Of a DNA stretch of 64,000 nt, positions 32,647-41,075 are shown in pieces; the stretch's first letter is position 1; each line of letters opens with the position of its first letter. The position numbers and the translations under genes are program-made. The notes under the pieces are model-generated. The model was not told where the DNA came from and made no database searches. It saw only the letters and a program-made list of their open reading frames with translations. The stretch is taken from NCBI RefSeq assembly GCF_040546595.1, contig NZ_JBEPOB010000001.1, positions 1,675,001-1,739,000 of the forward strand, given 5' to 3'. The stretch comes from Bosea sp. OAE506. GTDB lineage: Bacteria; Pseudomonadota; Alphaproteobacteria; Rhizobiales; Beijerinckiaceae.

Positions 32647-35194
32647 GATGGCGACCGTCGATCTGACGAATTGCGACCGCGAGCCGATTCACGTCCCCGG
32701 CAGCATCCAGACGCATGGCTGCCTGCTCGTCTGCGACGAGGGCGCCGTGGTGATCCGGCGCCAGTCGGCCAATGCGGCCGCCTTCCTGGGCCTGCCGGAC
32801 GAGGATCTCGTGGGCCGCAAGCTCGAGGATGTGCTGGGCGGAACGCCGGTGCACGAGCTGCGCAACGCGCTCTCACGCTCGGGGCAGCCCTCGCGACCGG
32901 GGCTGATGCCGAGGGTCACGCTCTCGACGACGTCGCGGACCTTTGACATCAGCGTGCACCGCTTCAAGGGCAACGCGATCGTCGAATTCGAGCTGGCGAC
33001 TCGGGAGGGGCCGGCCTCGCCGCTGGAATTCGCGCGGACGCTGGTCGGGCGGCTCAGCCATGTCCGCACGCCGCGCGAGCTGATCGACAGCGCGGCCCGG
33101 CTGCTGCGCGCGATCCTGCAATATGACCGGGTCATGGTCTATCAGTTCGCCGCCGACGGCTCTGGCAAGGTCGTCAGCGAGGCCAAGCGCAGCGACCTCG
33201 AAAGCTTCCGGGGCCAGCATTTTCCCGCCAGCGACATTCCCCAGCAGGCGCGCCAGCTCTATCTGCTCAACCCGATCCGGCTTGTGTCGGACGCCAGCGG
33301 CGCACGCCATCCGATCGAGCCCGTGCTCGACGAGGCGGGCCAGCCGCTCGACATGACCTATTCGCACCTGCGCAGCGTCTCGCCGATCCATTGCGAGTAT
33401 CTGCGCAACATGGGTGTGGCAGCCTCGATGTCGGTCTCGATCATCGTCGACGGTGCGCTCTGGGGGCTGATCGCCTGCCACCATTACGCGCCCCGCTCGA
33501 TGTCGATGAACCAGCGCATCGCGGCCGAGATCTTCGGCGAGTTCTTCGCGCTGCAGCTCGGCGCCCTGACACAGAAGCAGAAGCTCGAGGCGGGCGAACG
33601 CGCCCGGCGCTTCCTGAAGGATCTGCTCGTCTCCTCTGTCCATACCACCGACATCGCCGCCTTCCTGCGCTCGCATCTGTCGTCCTTCCCCCAGCTCGTG
33701 CCCTGCGACGGCGTCGGGCTGCTGCTCGACGGGGCGTGGTCGTCCTGGGGGCGGGTGCCGCCGGCCGATGCCGTGCCCGGGCTGGCCGCCTTCCTCGGCC
33801 AGGTCTCGCCCGGCGCGGTCTTCGCGACGAGTTCTCTCTCGGAGGAGATGCCGACGGCCCGCGCCTTCGCCGCCGAGGCGGCGGGCGTGCTGGCGATCCC
33901 GCTGTCGCAGCTGCCGCGCGATTACCTGCTGCTGTTCCGGCGCGAGCTGGTCCAGACCGTCGAATGGGGCGGCGATCCCAACAAGACCTACAGTTCCGGG
34001 CCGCTCGGCGACCGGCTGACGCCCCGGCAGAGCTTCGCCGTCTGGAAGCAGACGGTCGAGAACCGCTCTCTGCCCTGGGCCGAGGTCGAGCTCGATCTGG
34101 CGGAATCGGCGCGTGGTGCCCTGATCGAGGTGGTCCTGCGTCAGGGCGAACTGCTGTCGGAAGAGCGCGGCAAGACCGAGGCCCGCCAGAAGATGCTCAA
34201 TCAGGAGCTCAACCACCGGGTCAAGAACATCCTCTCGGTGATCCGCTCGATCGTCTCCTATCCCGTGCAGGACGAGACCGCGATCCGGACCTATGTGCAG
34301 ACGATCCAGGGTCGCATCGACGCGCTGTCGCTGGCGCATGACCAGGCGACGCTGGGCGCCGGTGGCGGGGCGCTGCGCGAGCTGTTCGAGGCGGAGCTCG
34401 CGCCCTATCTCGGCAGCGGCCAGCGCATCGCGATCGAGGGGCCGCCGGCTGCGCTGGATCCCCGCGCCTTCTCCGTGCTCGCTTTGGTCATCCACGAGCT
34501 GGCGACCAATGCCGCGAAATATGGCGCGCTCTCCCGCGAGAGCGGGCGGGTGAGCGTGACCTGGAGCCGGTCCGACGCCGGCGATTGCGCGATCACCTGG
34601 CAGGAGAGCGGTGGCCCGGCGGTCTCCGCTCCGCAGCGGACGGGATTCGGCAGCGCGCTCGTCTCGCGCAGCATTCCCTTCGATCTCGGCGGGCGCAGCG
34701 ACATCAGCTTTGAGGCGACGGGCGTCATCGCGCGGCTGACGATTCCCGGCGGCTTCCTGTCCTGGCCGGCCGTGGCCGAGCCGTCCGAGACATCGGCGCT
34801 GTCGACCCTGCCCGAGGGCGGGCCTTCGCCGGTTCAGGGCAAGAAGGTGCTCCTGCTGGAGGACCAGTTCCTGATCGCGATGGATGTCGAGGAGATGCTT
34901 CTCTCGATGGGCGCGTCGAGCGTCACCATCTGCGCCAGCGTCGCCGAGGCTATGAGCCTGCTCGAGCGAGACCTGCCGGACATCGCGGTGCTCGACGTCA
35001 ATCTGGGGGCGGAGACCTCGGAGGAGGTGGCGCGGCGGCTGGTGGCGGCGAAGCGGCCCTTCGTCTTCGCGACCGGCTATGATGACGGCTCGCGCCTGCC
35101 GATCATTGACCAGACGGCGCCGGTCGTGCGCAAGCCCTACTCCGTCGCGACCCTCAGCGCCACGCTGCGGCAGGCCCAGCTCGGGAGCGGCTGA
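32633..35194 (+). CDS. bphP: bacteriophytochrome with HWE histidine kinase and C-terminal receiver
   Basis: Red/far-red photoreceptor, 853 residues. Order: N-terminal segment with chromophore Cys14 (DLTNCDREPIHVPG), PAS (~15-125), GAF with PASDIP (198-203) and His252 (PIHCEY), PHY with tongue motif PRQSF (464-468), HWE kinase with phosphoacceptor His528 (ELNHRVKN), ATPase Asn626 (HELATNAAKYGAL) and the WxE motif (ITWQESGG), then a receiver (738-853) with LLEDQ and Asp788 (VLDVNLG). This kinase-receiver layout matches Agrobacterium Agp2. Start 32633 overlaps bphO; ATG 32648 is an alternative. No separate response regulator is adjacent. Confidence 0.95.
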   Translation: MDFPEMATVDLTNCDREPIHVPGSIQTHGCLLVCDEGAVVIRRQSANAAAFLGLPDEDLVGRKLEDVLGGTPVHELRNALSRSGQPSRPGLMPRVTLSTTSRTFDISVHRFKGNAIVEFELATREGPASPLEFARTLVGRLSHVRTPRELIDSAARLLRAILQYDRVMVYQFAADGSGKVVSEAKRSDLESFRGQHFPASDIPQQARQLYLLNPIRLVSDASGARHPIEPVLDEAGQPLDMTYSHLRSVSPIHCEYLRNMGVAASMSVSIIVDGALWGLIACHHYAPRSMSMNQRIAAEIFGEFFALQLGALTQKQKLEAGERARRFLKDLLVSSVHTTDIAAFLRSHLSSFPQLVPCDGVGLLLDGAWSSWGRVPPADAVPGLAAFLGQVSPGAVFATSSLSEEMPTARAFAAEAAGVLAIPLSQLPRDYLLLFRRELVQTVEWGGDPNKTYSSGPLGDRLTPRQSFAVWKQTVENRSLPWAEVELDLAESARGALIEVVLRQGELLSEERGKTEARQKMLNQELNHRVKNILSVIRSIVSYPVQDETAIRTYVQTIQGRIDALSLAHDQATLGAGGGALRELFEAELAPYLGSGQRIAIEGPPAALDPRAFSVLALVIHELATNAAKYGALSRESGRVSVTWSRSDAGDCAITWQESGGPAVSAPQRTGFGSALVSRSIPFDLGGRSDISFEATGVIARLTIPGGFLSWPAVAEPSETSALSTLPEGGPSPVQGKKVLLLEDQFLIAMDVEEMLLSMGASSVTICASVAEAMSLLERDLPDIAVLDVNLGAETSEEVARRLVAAKRPFVFATGYDDGSRLPIIDQTAPVVRKPYSVATLSATLRQAQLGSG

Positions 35195-35258
35195 ACCGCG
35201 GCTGCCACGCTGCACAGCCGCTCTGGCCGCACACTCCGGTCGGCCGACGGGTGATACC

Positions 35259-35291
35259 AAAACGCAAAAAGCGCCGGGATGCCCGACGCTT
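35259..35291 (-). terminator. rho-independent terminator after tRNA-Gly
   Basis: On the minus strand AAGCG-t-CGGG-cat-CCCG-g-CGCTT is followed by TTTTGCGTTTT. The hairpin lies 27 bases downstream of the tRNA 3' end and has a clear T-rich tail. Confidence 0.8.
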
Positions 35292-35317
35292 GCGACAGTC
35301 TCGAAGGCTGTATGTCC

Positions 35318-35392
35318 TGGAGCGGGAGAAGGGATTCGAACCCTCGACCCCAACCTTGGCAAGGTTGTGCTCTACCCCTGAGCTACTCCCGC
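35318..35392 (-). tRNA. tRNA-Gly (anticodon GCC)
   Basis: 75 bases including an encoded CCA. Acceptor stem GCGGGAG/CTCCCGC, D arm GCTC-AGGGGTA-GAGC, anticodon arm CAACC-TTGCCAA-GGTTG with GCC at 35360-35358, T arm GAGGG-TTCGAAT-CCCTT with one G-U pair, discriminator T. All stems pair. It is single and is followed by its own terminator. Confidence 0.97.
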
Positions 35393-35601
35393 ATCAGGAC
35401 ATCGGCGCGGCGTTTCCGCCGCGGAGGCCGGCTTATTGCCCCAAAGCGTCGCGCAGTGCAAGCGCCTTGTTGCAGCCGTTTGATCTTTTTCGGAATGGGG
35501 CGCGGAACGCGCCGATCCGGCCGCCTGCGGGTGCTTGTAGCGGCCTTGGCGGCGGGTTACGCAGCGCTCCAACGCTCTTTCGAGGCCGGGCCCGCCTTTC
35601 C

Positions 35602-36141
35602 ATGTCGCAGATTATCCCCACCGCACCGCTGACGCCCGAGCAACTCTGCGCGCATCTGGATGAGCGCGGCATCGCCTATGCGCGCGTCGATCACGAGGCG
35701 GTCTTCACGGTGGCCGAATCGCAGGCGCTGCGCGGCACGCTGCCGGGGCTGCACTCGAAGAACCTGTTCGTGAAGGACAAGAAGGGCCGGCTCTTCCTGG
35801 TTTCGGCGCGCGAGAATGCCCGCATCGATCTCAAGCGCCTGCACGAGACGATCGGCGCCAGCGGGCGGCTGTCCTTCTGCTCGGCGGAGGCGCTGATGGA
35901 TAAGCTCGGCGTGACGCCGGGATCAGTGACCGCGCTCGCCGTCATCAACGACCGCGCGGGGGCGGTCACCATGGTGCTCGACCGCAATCTCGCGACCGGC
36001 GAGCCGGTGAACTTCCACCCGCTGATCAACACTGCGACCCTGCGGCTCGAGCTGGACGATCTGCTCGCCTTCCTGCGCGAGACCGGCCACGATCCGCTGA
36101 TCGTCGATTTGCCGGTTCCCGAAGATGGACAGAACGCCTGA
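35602..36141 (+). CDS. prolyl-tRNA editing protein (YbaK/ProX domain)
   Basis: Free-standing aminoacyl-tRNA deacylase of 179 residues that clears mischarged tRNA, usually Ala-tRNA(Pro) for ProX members. Seen: LCAHLDERGIAYARVDHEAV, the core KNLFVKDKKGRLFLVSA with the essential Lys, GVTPGSVTALAVIND and the closing INTATLRLELDDLLAFL. Length and motif order match ProX rather than the shorter YbaK. The ATG at 35602 aligns with the family; the upstream frame crosses the tRNA gene and is not coding. Confidence 0.92.
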   Translation: MSQIIPTAPLTPEQLCAHLDERGIAYARVDHEAVFTVAESQALRGTLPGLHSKNLFVKDKKGRLFLVSARENARIDLKRLHETIGASGRLSFCSAEALMDKLGVTPGSVTALAVINDRAGAVTMVLDRNLATGEPVNFHPLINTATLRLELDDLLAFLRETGHDPLIVDLPVPEDGQNA

Positions 36142-36219
36142 TCCTCCCCATCTATGGGCCGGGCTGCGGGCGCGGCCGGACCACCCCGTTTCCGATATGC
36201 GTGCGATGAAGGACGACCC

Positions 36220-37119
36220 ATGCTGGTCAATGGCGATGCGGCCGAGCAACCCGGCCTGATCAAGGACACGAGCACCCAGGGCTTCCGGCAGGATGTCATC
36301 GCGGAGTCGATGAAGCAGCCGGTGCTCGTCGATTTCTGGGCGCCGTGGTGCGGCCCCTGCAAGCAGCTCACCCCGGTGATCGAGAAGGTCGTCAAGGCGG
36401 CGCGCGGCAAGGTGCGGCTGGTCAAGATGAACATCGACGAGTTCCCGGAGATCCCGGGCCAGCTCGGCATCCAGTCGATCCCCGCCGTGATTGCCTTCAA
36501 GCAGGGCCAGCCGATCGACGGCTTCATGGGCGCGCAGCCCGAGAGCCAGGTGAAGGCCTTCATCGAGAAGCTCGTCGGCACGATGGGGCCGGGCGAGACG
36601 GAGGAGCTGATCGCCGCGGCGAAGGCGGCGATCGAGGCCGGCGATGCCGCCGGCGCCAGCGAGCTCTACGCCCATGTGCTGGAGCTCGAGCCCGACAATG
36701 TCGCGGCGATCGCAGGGCTGGCGAAGCTGCATCTCGATCTCGGCGATCTCGAGGGGGCCATCGGCATCCTCGGCATGGTGCCCGAGGCGAAGGCGGCCGA
36801 TCCCGCGATCGCTGCGGTGCGCGCCGCGATCGAGCTTGCGCAGCAGGCCGCGGCGCTCGGCGACACGGCGGAGCTGGAGGCGAAGGTCGCCGCGGATCCG
36901 AAGGACCACCAAGCGCGTTTCGACCTGGCGCTGGCGCTCAATGCGCGCGACCGGCGCGAGGAGGCGGTCGATCATCTGATCGCCATCATCAAGGCCGACC
37001 GGGCCTGGAACGACGACGGCGCGCGCAAGCAGCTGCTGCAGTTCTTCGAAGCCTGGGGGCCGATGGACGAGCACAGCATGGCGGGGCGTCGCAAGCTCTC
37101 CACCCTGTTGTTCTCCTGA
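36220..37119 (+). CDS. cnoX: thioredoxin-TPR co-chaperone, CnoX/YbbN-like
   Basis: 299 residues: an N-terminal thioredoxin domain with active site WCGPCK (43-48) and a C-terminal TPR-like helical part (ELEPDNVAAIAGLAKLHLDL; LALALNARDRREEAVDHLI). This is the layout of CnoX/YbbN, a redox-active holdase that passes clients to chaperones. Unlike Escherichia coli CnoX, both active-site Cys are kept, so disulfide reductase activity is likely, as reported for Caulobacter CnoX. AAGGA precedes the ATG at 36220. The LON-domain gene starts 16 bases after its stop. Confidence 0.92.
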   Translation: MLVNGDAAEQPGLIKDTSTQGFRQDVIAESMKQPVLVDFWAPWCGPCKQLTPVIEKVVKAARGKVRLVKMNIDEFPEIPGQLGIQSIPAVIAFKQGQPIDGFMGAQPESQVKAFIEKLVGTMGPGETEELIAAAKAAIEAGDAAGASELYAHVLELEPDNVAAIAGLAKLHLDLGDLEGAIGILGMVPEAKAADPAIAAVRAAIELAQQAAALGDTAELEAKVAADPKDHQARFDLALALNARDRREEAVDHLIAIIKADRAWNDDGARKQLLQFFEAWGPMDEHSMAGRRKLSTLLFS

Positions 37120-37135
37120 ACGCGAGGAGCGGCCG

Positions 37136-37807
37136 ATGGGCATGAACGCCGTCTATAACGGGCCGGAGGATTGCCCTGCCGTGGTGCCGGTCTTCCCGCT
37201 GGGCGGCGCGCTGCTGCTGCCGCGCGGGCAGATGCCGCTCAACATCTTCGAGCCGCGCTACATCGCCATGATCGACGACGCGATCCGCACGCATCGCGTC
37301 ATCGGCATCGTCCAGCCGGAGCCGGAGAGCAGCCGCCAGGCGGCGACGCCGGGCCTGCTGCAGGTCGGCTGCCTCGGTCGCATCACGCAGTTCGCCGAGA
37401 CCGGCGACGACCGCTACATCCTGACGCTGACCGGGATCGCGCGCTTCCGCATCGCCGAGGAGCTCTCGGTGACGACCCCCTACCGCCAGTGCCGCATCGG
37501 CTATGATGACTATCTGATCGACTTCACGGCCCGGGCCGGCGAAGAGTCGGTCGATCGCAACGCGCTGCTCAAGGCGCTGCGCGCCTTCGCCAAGGCGAGC
37601 GAGCTCAAAATCGACTGGAAGGGCGTCAACGAGGCCCCCAACGAGGCGCTGGTCAACGCGCTCTCGATGATGTGCCCCTTCGGCCCGCGCGAGAAGCAGG
37701 CTCTGCTGGAAGCGCCGACCCTGAAGGATCGGGCCGAGGTGCTGGTCGCGATCACCGAGATCGAGCTGGCCCGCAGCGGCGGCGATCCCGAGACGACGCT
37801 GCAGTGA
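37136..37807 (+). CDS. LON peptidase substrate-binding domain protein
   Basis: Protein of 223 residues consisting of a stand-alone LON N-terminal (substrate-binding) domain: VPVFPLGGALLLPRGQMPLN, IFEPRYIAMIDDAI, then VGCLGRITQFAETGDDRYIL. There is no ATPase or protease domain. The family is common next to CnoX-like genes in alphaproteobacteria and a role in protein quality control is inferred from that. A GAGGAG-like ribosome site lies upstream of the ATG at 37136. Confidence 0.9.
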   Translation: MGMNAVYNGPEDCPAVVPVFPLGGALLLPRGQMPLNIFEPRYIAMIDDAIRTHRVIGIVQPEPESSRQAATPGLLQVGCLGRITQFAETGDDRYILTLTGIARFRIAEELSVTTPYRQCRIGYDDYLIDFTARAGEESVDRNALLKALRAFAKASELKIDWKGVNEAPNEALVNALSMMCPFGPREKQALLEAPTLKDRAEVLVAITEIELARSGGDPETTLQ

Positions 37808-37833
37808 ACCTCTCCCGGTTTTCCCCTGCTCGC

Positions 37834-37942
37834 CGCCATCCCGGGCGACCGAAGGGAGACCCGGGATCCATTCCTGAGCCTCTCAGGACAAGCGTTCCGG
37901 AATGGATCCCGGATCTCCGCTGCGCTGCGTCCGGGACGACGG
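37834..37942. repeat. intergenic palindromic repeat, copy B
   Basis: Contains a perfect 14-base inverted repeat, CCGGGATCCATTCC (37861-37874) and its complement (37899-37912), flanked by imperfectly paired outer arms (CATCCCGGGCGACCGAAGGG against CGCTGCGCTGCGTCCGGGAC). It would form a cruciform or a strong RNA stem. Same family as copies A and C-E by position and by the CGTC-start arms. Confidence 0.75.
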
Positions 37943-37988
37943 CTCGTTTGAGGCTTGGTGCTGAAACATCGATCAGCTGGCGGTGCAG

Positions 37989-39386
37989 ATGAGTTCGTCC
38001 GTCGATACTGCGGCCATGCCGCCGGTTCGCTATCCACCCCGCCGCGCCGTCACCGCCTGGCTGTTCTTCGATTGGGCGGCCCAGCCCTTCTTCACGCTGA
38101 TCACGACCTTCGTCTTCGCGCCGTTCTTCGCCGCCGCGCTGGCGTCCGATCCGGCGCAGGGGCAGGCGCTGTGGGGCTATGCGACGGGTTTTGCGGGCCT
38201 GTGCATCGCGCTGCTCTCGCCTTTGCTCGGCGGCATTGCCGACCGGACCGGGCCGCGCAAGCCCTGGATCGCGGTGTTCGGCGCGATGCTGGTGCTGGGC
38301 TCGGGCGCGCTCTGGTTCGCCGTGCCGGGATCGCCCTGGGCGGTGCCAATCGCCTTGGCCGGCTTCGTCGTCGCGACCATCGGTGCGGAATTCGCGACCA
38401 CCTTCAACAACGCGATGATGACGCGGCTGGTGCCGCCGGAGCGGCTGGGCTGGCTCTCGGGCACGGGTTGGGCCATCGGCTATCTCGGCGGGCTGATCTC
38501 GCTGGCGATCGTGCTGGCGCTGCTGGCGGCCGATCCGCTGACGGGCAAGACGCTGGTCGGTCTGACGCCGATGTTGGGGCTCGACGCTGCGGTGCGCGAG
38601 GGCGACCGCTTCTCCGGGCCGCTGACGGCCTTGTGGTTCGTAGTGTTCGTCGCGCCGATGTTCCTGCTGACGCCGGACACGACCCGCACCGGGATGAGCC
38701 TCTCGGAAGCCGCGAAAGGCGGCGTCGGGCGCCTGATGGACACGCTGCGAGAACTGCCGCGGCTGCCGTCGCTGGGACGCTTCCTGCTCGCCAACATGAT
38801 CTATCAGGATGCGCTGGTGGCGCTGTTCGCCTTCGGGGGCATCTATGCCGCCGGCGTCTTCGGCTGGCAGACGATCGAGATCGGCGTGTTCGGCATCCTG
38901 CTGACGGTGACCGGCACGTTCGGCGCCTGGATCGGTGGCCGGGTCGACGATGCGATCGGCGGCAAGACGGTGGTGCTGGGCTCGATCGGCTGCCTGCTGC
39001 TGGCTTGCCTCGGCATTCTCTCGCTGGCGCCCGACCGCATCCTGTTCGTCATCGAGGCGGCGCCGGCGACGCCTGGCGACGGGCTGTTCGGCTCGCTGCC
39101 GGAGAAGGTCTATCTGGGCTTAGGGCTGCTGATCGGGCTCGTTGCCGGGCCGCTGCAGGCCTCCTCGCGCAGCCTGATGGCGCGTCTGGCGCCGCCCGAC
39201 CGCGTCGGCGAGTTCTTCGGGCTGTTCGCGCTGTCGGGGAAGGTCACGTCGTTTCTGGGGCCGACGCTGGTGGCGCTGGCGACGACGGTGTTCGCCAGCC
39301 AGCGTGCGGGGCTGGCCGTGCTGATCCTGTTCTTCCTCACTGGCGGGGCGCTGCTGGCGGGGGTGAACGTCAAACGGGCGCCGTAG
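37989..39386 (+). CDS. MFS transporter, UMF1/Atg22-like
   Basis: Inner-membrane transporter, 465 residues, with about 11-12 hydrophobic segments. The N-terminal AVTAWLFFDWAAQPFFTLIT segment and PLLGGIADRTGPRKPW motif are characteristic of the UMF1 branch of the major facilitator superfamily (Atg22-like). The substrate is unknown. A GTG at 37983, two codons earlier, is a possible alternative to the ATG at 37989. The stop codon lies in the loop of a strong hairpin. Repeats flank the gene on both sides. Confidence 0.88.
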   Translation: MSSSVDTAAMPPVRYPPRRAVTAWLFFDWAAQPFFTLITTFVFAPFFAAALASDPAQGQALWGYATGFAGLCIALLSPLLGGIADRTGPRKPWIAVFGAMLVLGSGALWFAVPGSPWAVPIALAGFVVATIGAEFATTFNNAMMTRLVPPERLGWLSGTGWAIGYLGGLISLAIVLALLAADPLTGKTLVGLTPMLGLDAAVREGDRFSGPLTALWFVVFVAPMFLLTPDTTRTGMSLSEAAKGGVGRLMDTLRELPRLPSLGRFLLANMIYQDALVALFAFGGIYAAGVFGWQTIEIGVFGILLTVTGTFGAWIGGRVDDAIGGKTVVLGSIGCLLLACLGILSLAPDRILFVIEAAPATPGDGLFGSLPEKVYLGLGLLIGLVAGPLQASSRSLMARLAPPDRVGEFFGLFALSGKVTSFLGPTLVALATTVFASQRAGLAVLILFFLTGGALLAGVNVKRAP

Positions 39387-39397
39387 CGCCCGTTTGA
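39370..39397 (+). terminator. hairpin enclosing the MFS stop codon
   Basis: A perfect 12-base inverted repeat TCAAACGGGCGC (39370-39381) / GCGCCCGTTTGA (39386-39397) with a 4-base loop CGTA that contains part of the TAG stop. It has no following T-run. Probably a 3'-end stabilising or terminating structure. Confidence 0.5.
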
Positions 39398-39404
39398 TCC
39401 GGCT

Positions 39405-39498
39405 CGTCATGCTCGGGCTTGACCCGAGCATCTGGGAAACCAGCATTCTTCTCGTCATGAGATTCTCGGGTCGATGCTGTGCATCGCCCGAGAATGAC
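39405..39498. repeat. intergenic palindromic repeat, copy C
   Basis: Two units: GTCATGCTCGGG-cttga-CCCGAGCATC and, 20 bases later, ATTCTCGGG...CCCGAGAAT. Both arms share the CTCGGG/CCCGAG core seen in copies A, D and E. It lies between the MFS gene and hss. Confidence 0.75.
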
Positions 39499-39504
39499 GG
39501 CTGT

Positions 39505-40941
39505 TCACCGAACCAGAATGTTCCGGAACTGCCAGGGGTCGCTTTCGTCGATGTCTTCCGGGAAGAGGCCCGGGCGACCATCGAGCGGGGTCCAGTCGGT
39601 GTAGTAGCCCTTCACCGGTCCGAGATAGGGCATCTGGATTTCGAGGCAGCGGTCGAGATCCATCTCCTCGACCTCGACGATGCCGGCCTTCGGATTCTCC
39701 AGCGCCCAGACCATGCCGGCGAGCACGGCCGAGGTGACCTGCAGGCCGGTTGCGGTCTGGTAGGGGGCGAGCTTGCGGGTCTCCTCGGTCGAGAGCTGCG
39801 AGCCGAACCAGTAGGCGCCCTTCTCGTGGCCGTAGAGCAGCACGCCGAGCTCGTCGATGCCGTCGATGACCTCTTCCTCGTCGAGGATGTGATGCTCCTC
39901 CTGCGGGCGGCCGGCATTGCCAAACATCTCGTGCAGCGAGAGCACCGCGTCATTGGCGGGATGATAGGCGTAGTGGCAGGTCGGACGATAGATCGCCCGG
40001 CCAGCGTCGTCGCGCACCGTGAAATAATCGGCGATCGAGATCGACTCGTTATGCGTCACCAGGAAGCCGTGCTGGGGACCCGGCGTCGGGCACCAGCTGC
40101 GGACCTTGGTCGCGGCGCCCGGCTGCATCAGGTAGATGGCCGCCTGGGATCCGGTCTCGTGGGTGCGGGCATTCTCCGGCATCCACTTCTCATGGGTGCC
40201 CCAGCCGAGCTCGGCCGGCTGGACGCCCTCGGAAATGAATCCCTCGACCGACCAGGTGTTGACGAAGACGCCGGGGGGCTTGGGGTTCTTCGAACGCTGG
40301 GTGTCACGCTCGGCGATATGGATGCCCTTGATGCCGACCTGCTTCATCAGCCCGGCCCATTCCTCGCGGGTGGTCGGCTGCGGCACGTTCAGGCGCATGT
40401 CGGCGGCGATGTTGAGCAGGCCCTTCTTGGCGAGCCAGGAGGCCATGCCGGGATTGGCGCCGCAGCAGGAGACCGCCGTGGTCGAGCCGGGGGGCCGCGC
40501 GCGCTTGGCGGCGAGCGTCATCTCGCGCAGGGCATAGTTCGAGCGCTCGCCCGGGCCCTTGGTCTCGTCGAAATAGAAGCCGAGCCAGGGCTCGTTGACC
40601 GTGTCGATGTAGAGCGCGCCGAGGCTCGAGCAGAGCTCCATGATGTCGCGCGAGCCGGTGTCGCAGGAGAGGTTCACGCAGAAGCCCTGCCCGCCGCCGG
40701 CGGTGAGCAGAGGGGACAGCATGTCCTTGTAGTTCTCGAGCGTCACGGCTTCTTGGATGAAGCGGATGCCCCGCTCGTCGAGGAGGTGGCGGTTCTGGTC
40801 ATCGGGAGCGATGACGACGAAGCGGCTCTTGTCGAACTTCAGGTGCCGTTCGATCAGCGGCAGCGTCCCGCGGCCGATCGAACCGAAGCCGATCATCACG
40901 ATCGGGCCGGTGATCTCTCCATAGACGGGCCAGGTGCTCAT
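39505..40941 (-). CDS. hss: homospermidine synthase
   Basis: Cytosolic NAD+-dependent enzyme, 478 residues, that joins two putrescines into sym-homospermidine. Seen: Rossmann start GPIVMIGFGSIGRGTLPLIE, the active-site region CDTGSRDIMELCSSLGALYI, VNEPWLGFYFD, SCCGANPGMASW and HNESISIADYF. Length matches the bacterial family. The ATG at 40941 (MSTWPVYGEI) is chosen; the frame to 41064 adds only a low-complexity lead. The ornithine decarboxylase at 46018-47163 can supply putrescine, which makes the polyamine link plausible, although the genes are not in one operon. Confidence 0.95.
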   Translation of the reverse strand: MSTWPVYGEITGPIVMIGFGSIGRGTLPLIERHLKFDKSRFVVIAPDDQNRHLLDERGIRFIQEAVTLENYKDMLSPLLTAGGGQGFCVNLSCDTGSRDIMELCSSLGALYIDTVNEPWLGFYFDETKGPGERSNYALREMTLAAKRARPPGSTTAVSCCGANPGMASWLAKKGLLNIAADMRLNVPQPTTREEWAGLMKQVGIKGIHIAERDTQRSKNPKPPGVFVNTWSVEGFISEGVQPAELGWGTHEKWMPENARTHETGSQAAIYLMQPGAATKVRSWCPTPGPQHGFLVTHNESISIADYFTVRDDAGRAIYRPTCHYAYHPANDAVLSLHEMFGNAGRPQEEHHILDEEEVIDGIDELGVLLYGHEKGAYWFGSQLSTEETRKLAPYQTATGLQVTSAVLAGMVWALENPKAGIVEVEEMDLDRCLEIQMPYLGPVKGYYTDWTPLDGRPGLFPEDIDESDPWQFRNILVR

Positions 40942-41075
40942 TCTCGGGTTGTCTCCTTTGGGATCGGCGCTGTTGAGAGGGTGGCCGCGCGGAGCCACCC
41001 CGGCTCCTAGGGGGGAAGCGCCGCCTAAGTCAAACATCAACCGCACAGGCGGTCGCGAGCGCACCCCGCGGAGGG

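Noticed and set aside
32873..35362. 829-residue open frame on the minus strand
   Set aside because: Antisense to the bacteriophytochrome gene and runs into the tRNA region; no recognisable domain.
35251..35601. upstream extension of the YbaK frame and a second short frame through the tRNA
   Set aside because: Both cross the tRNA-Gly gene and its terminator; the ATG at 35602 fits the protein family.
37955..39397. 480-residue plus-strand frame parallel to the MFS gene
   Set aside because: Different frame of the same stretch; Ala/Arg/Gly-rich without membrane segments, whereas the 37989 frame gives a proper transporter.
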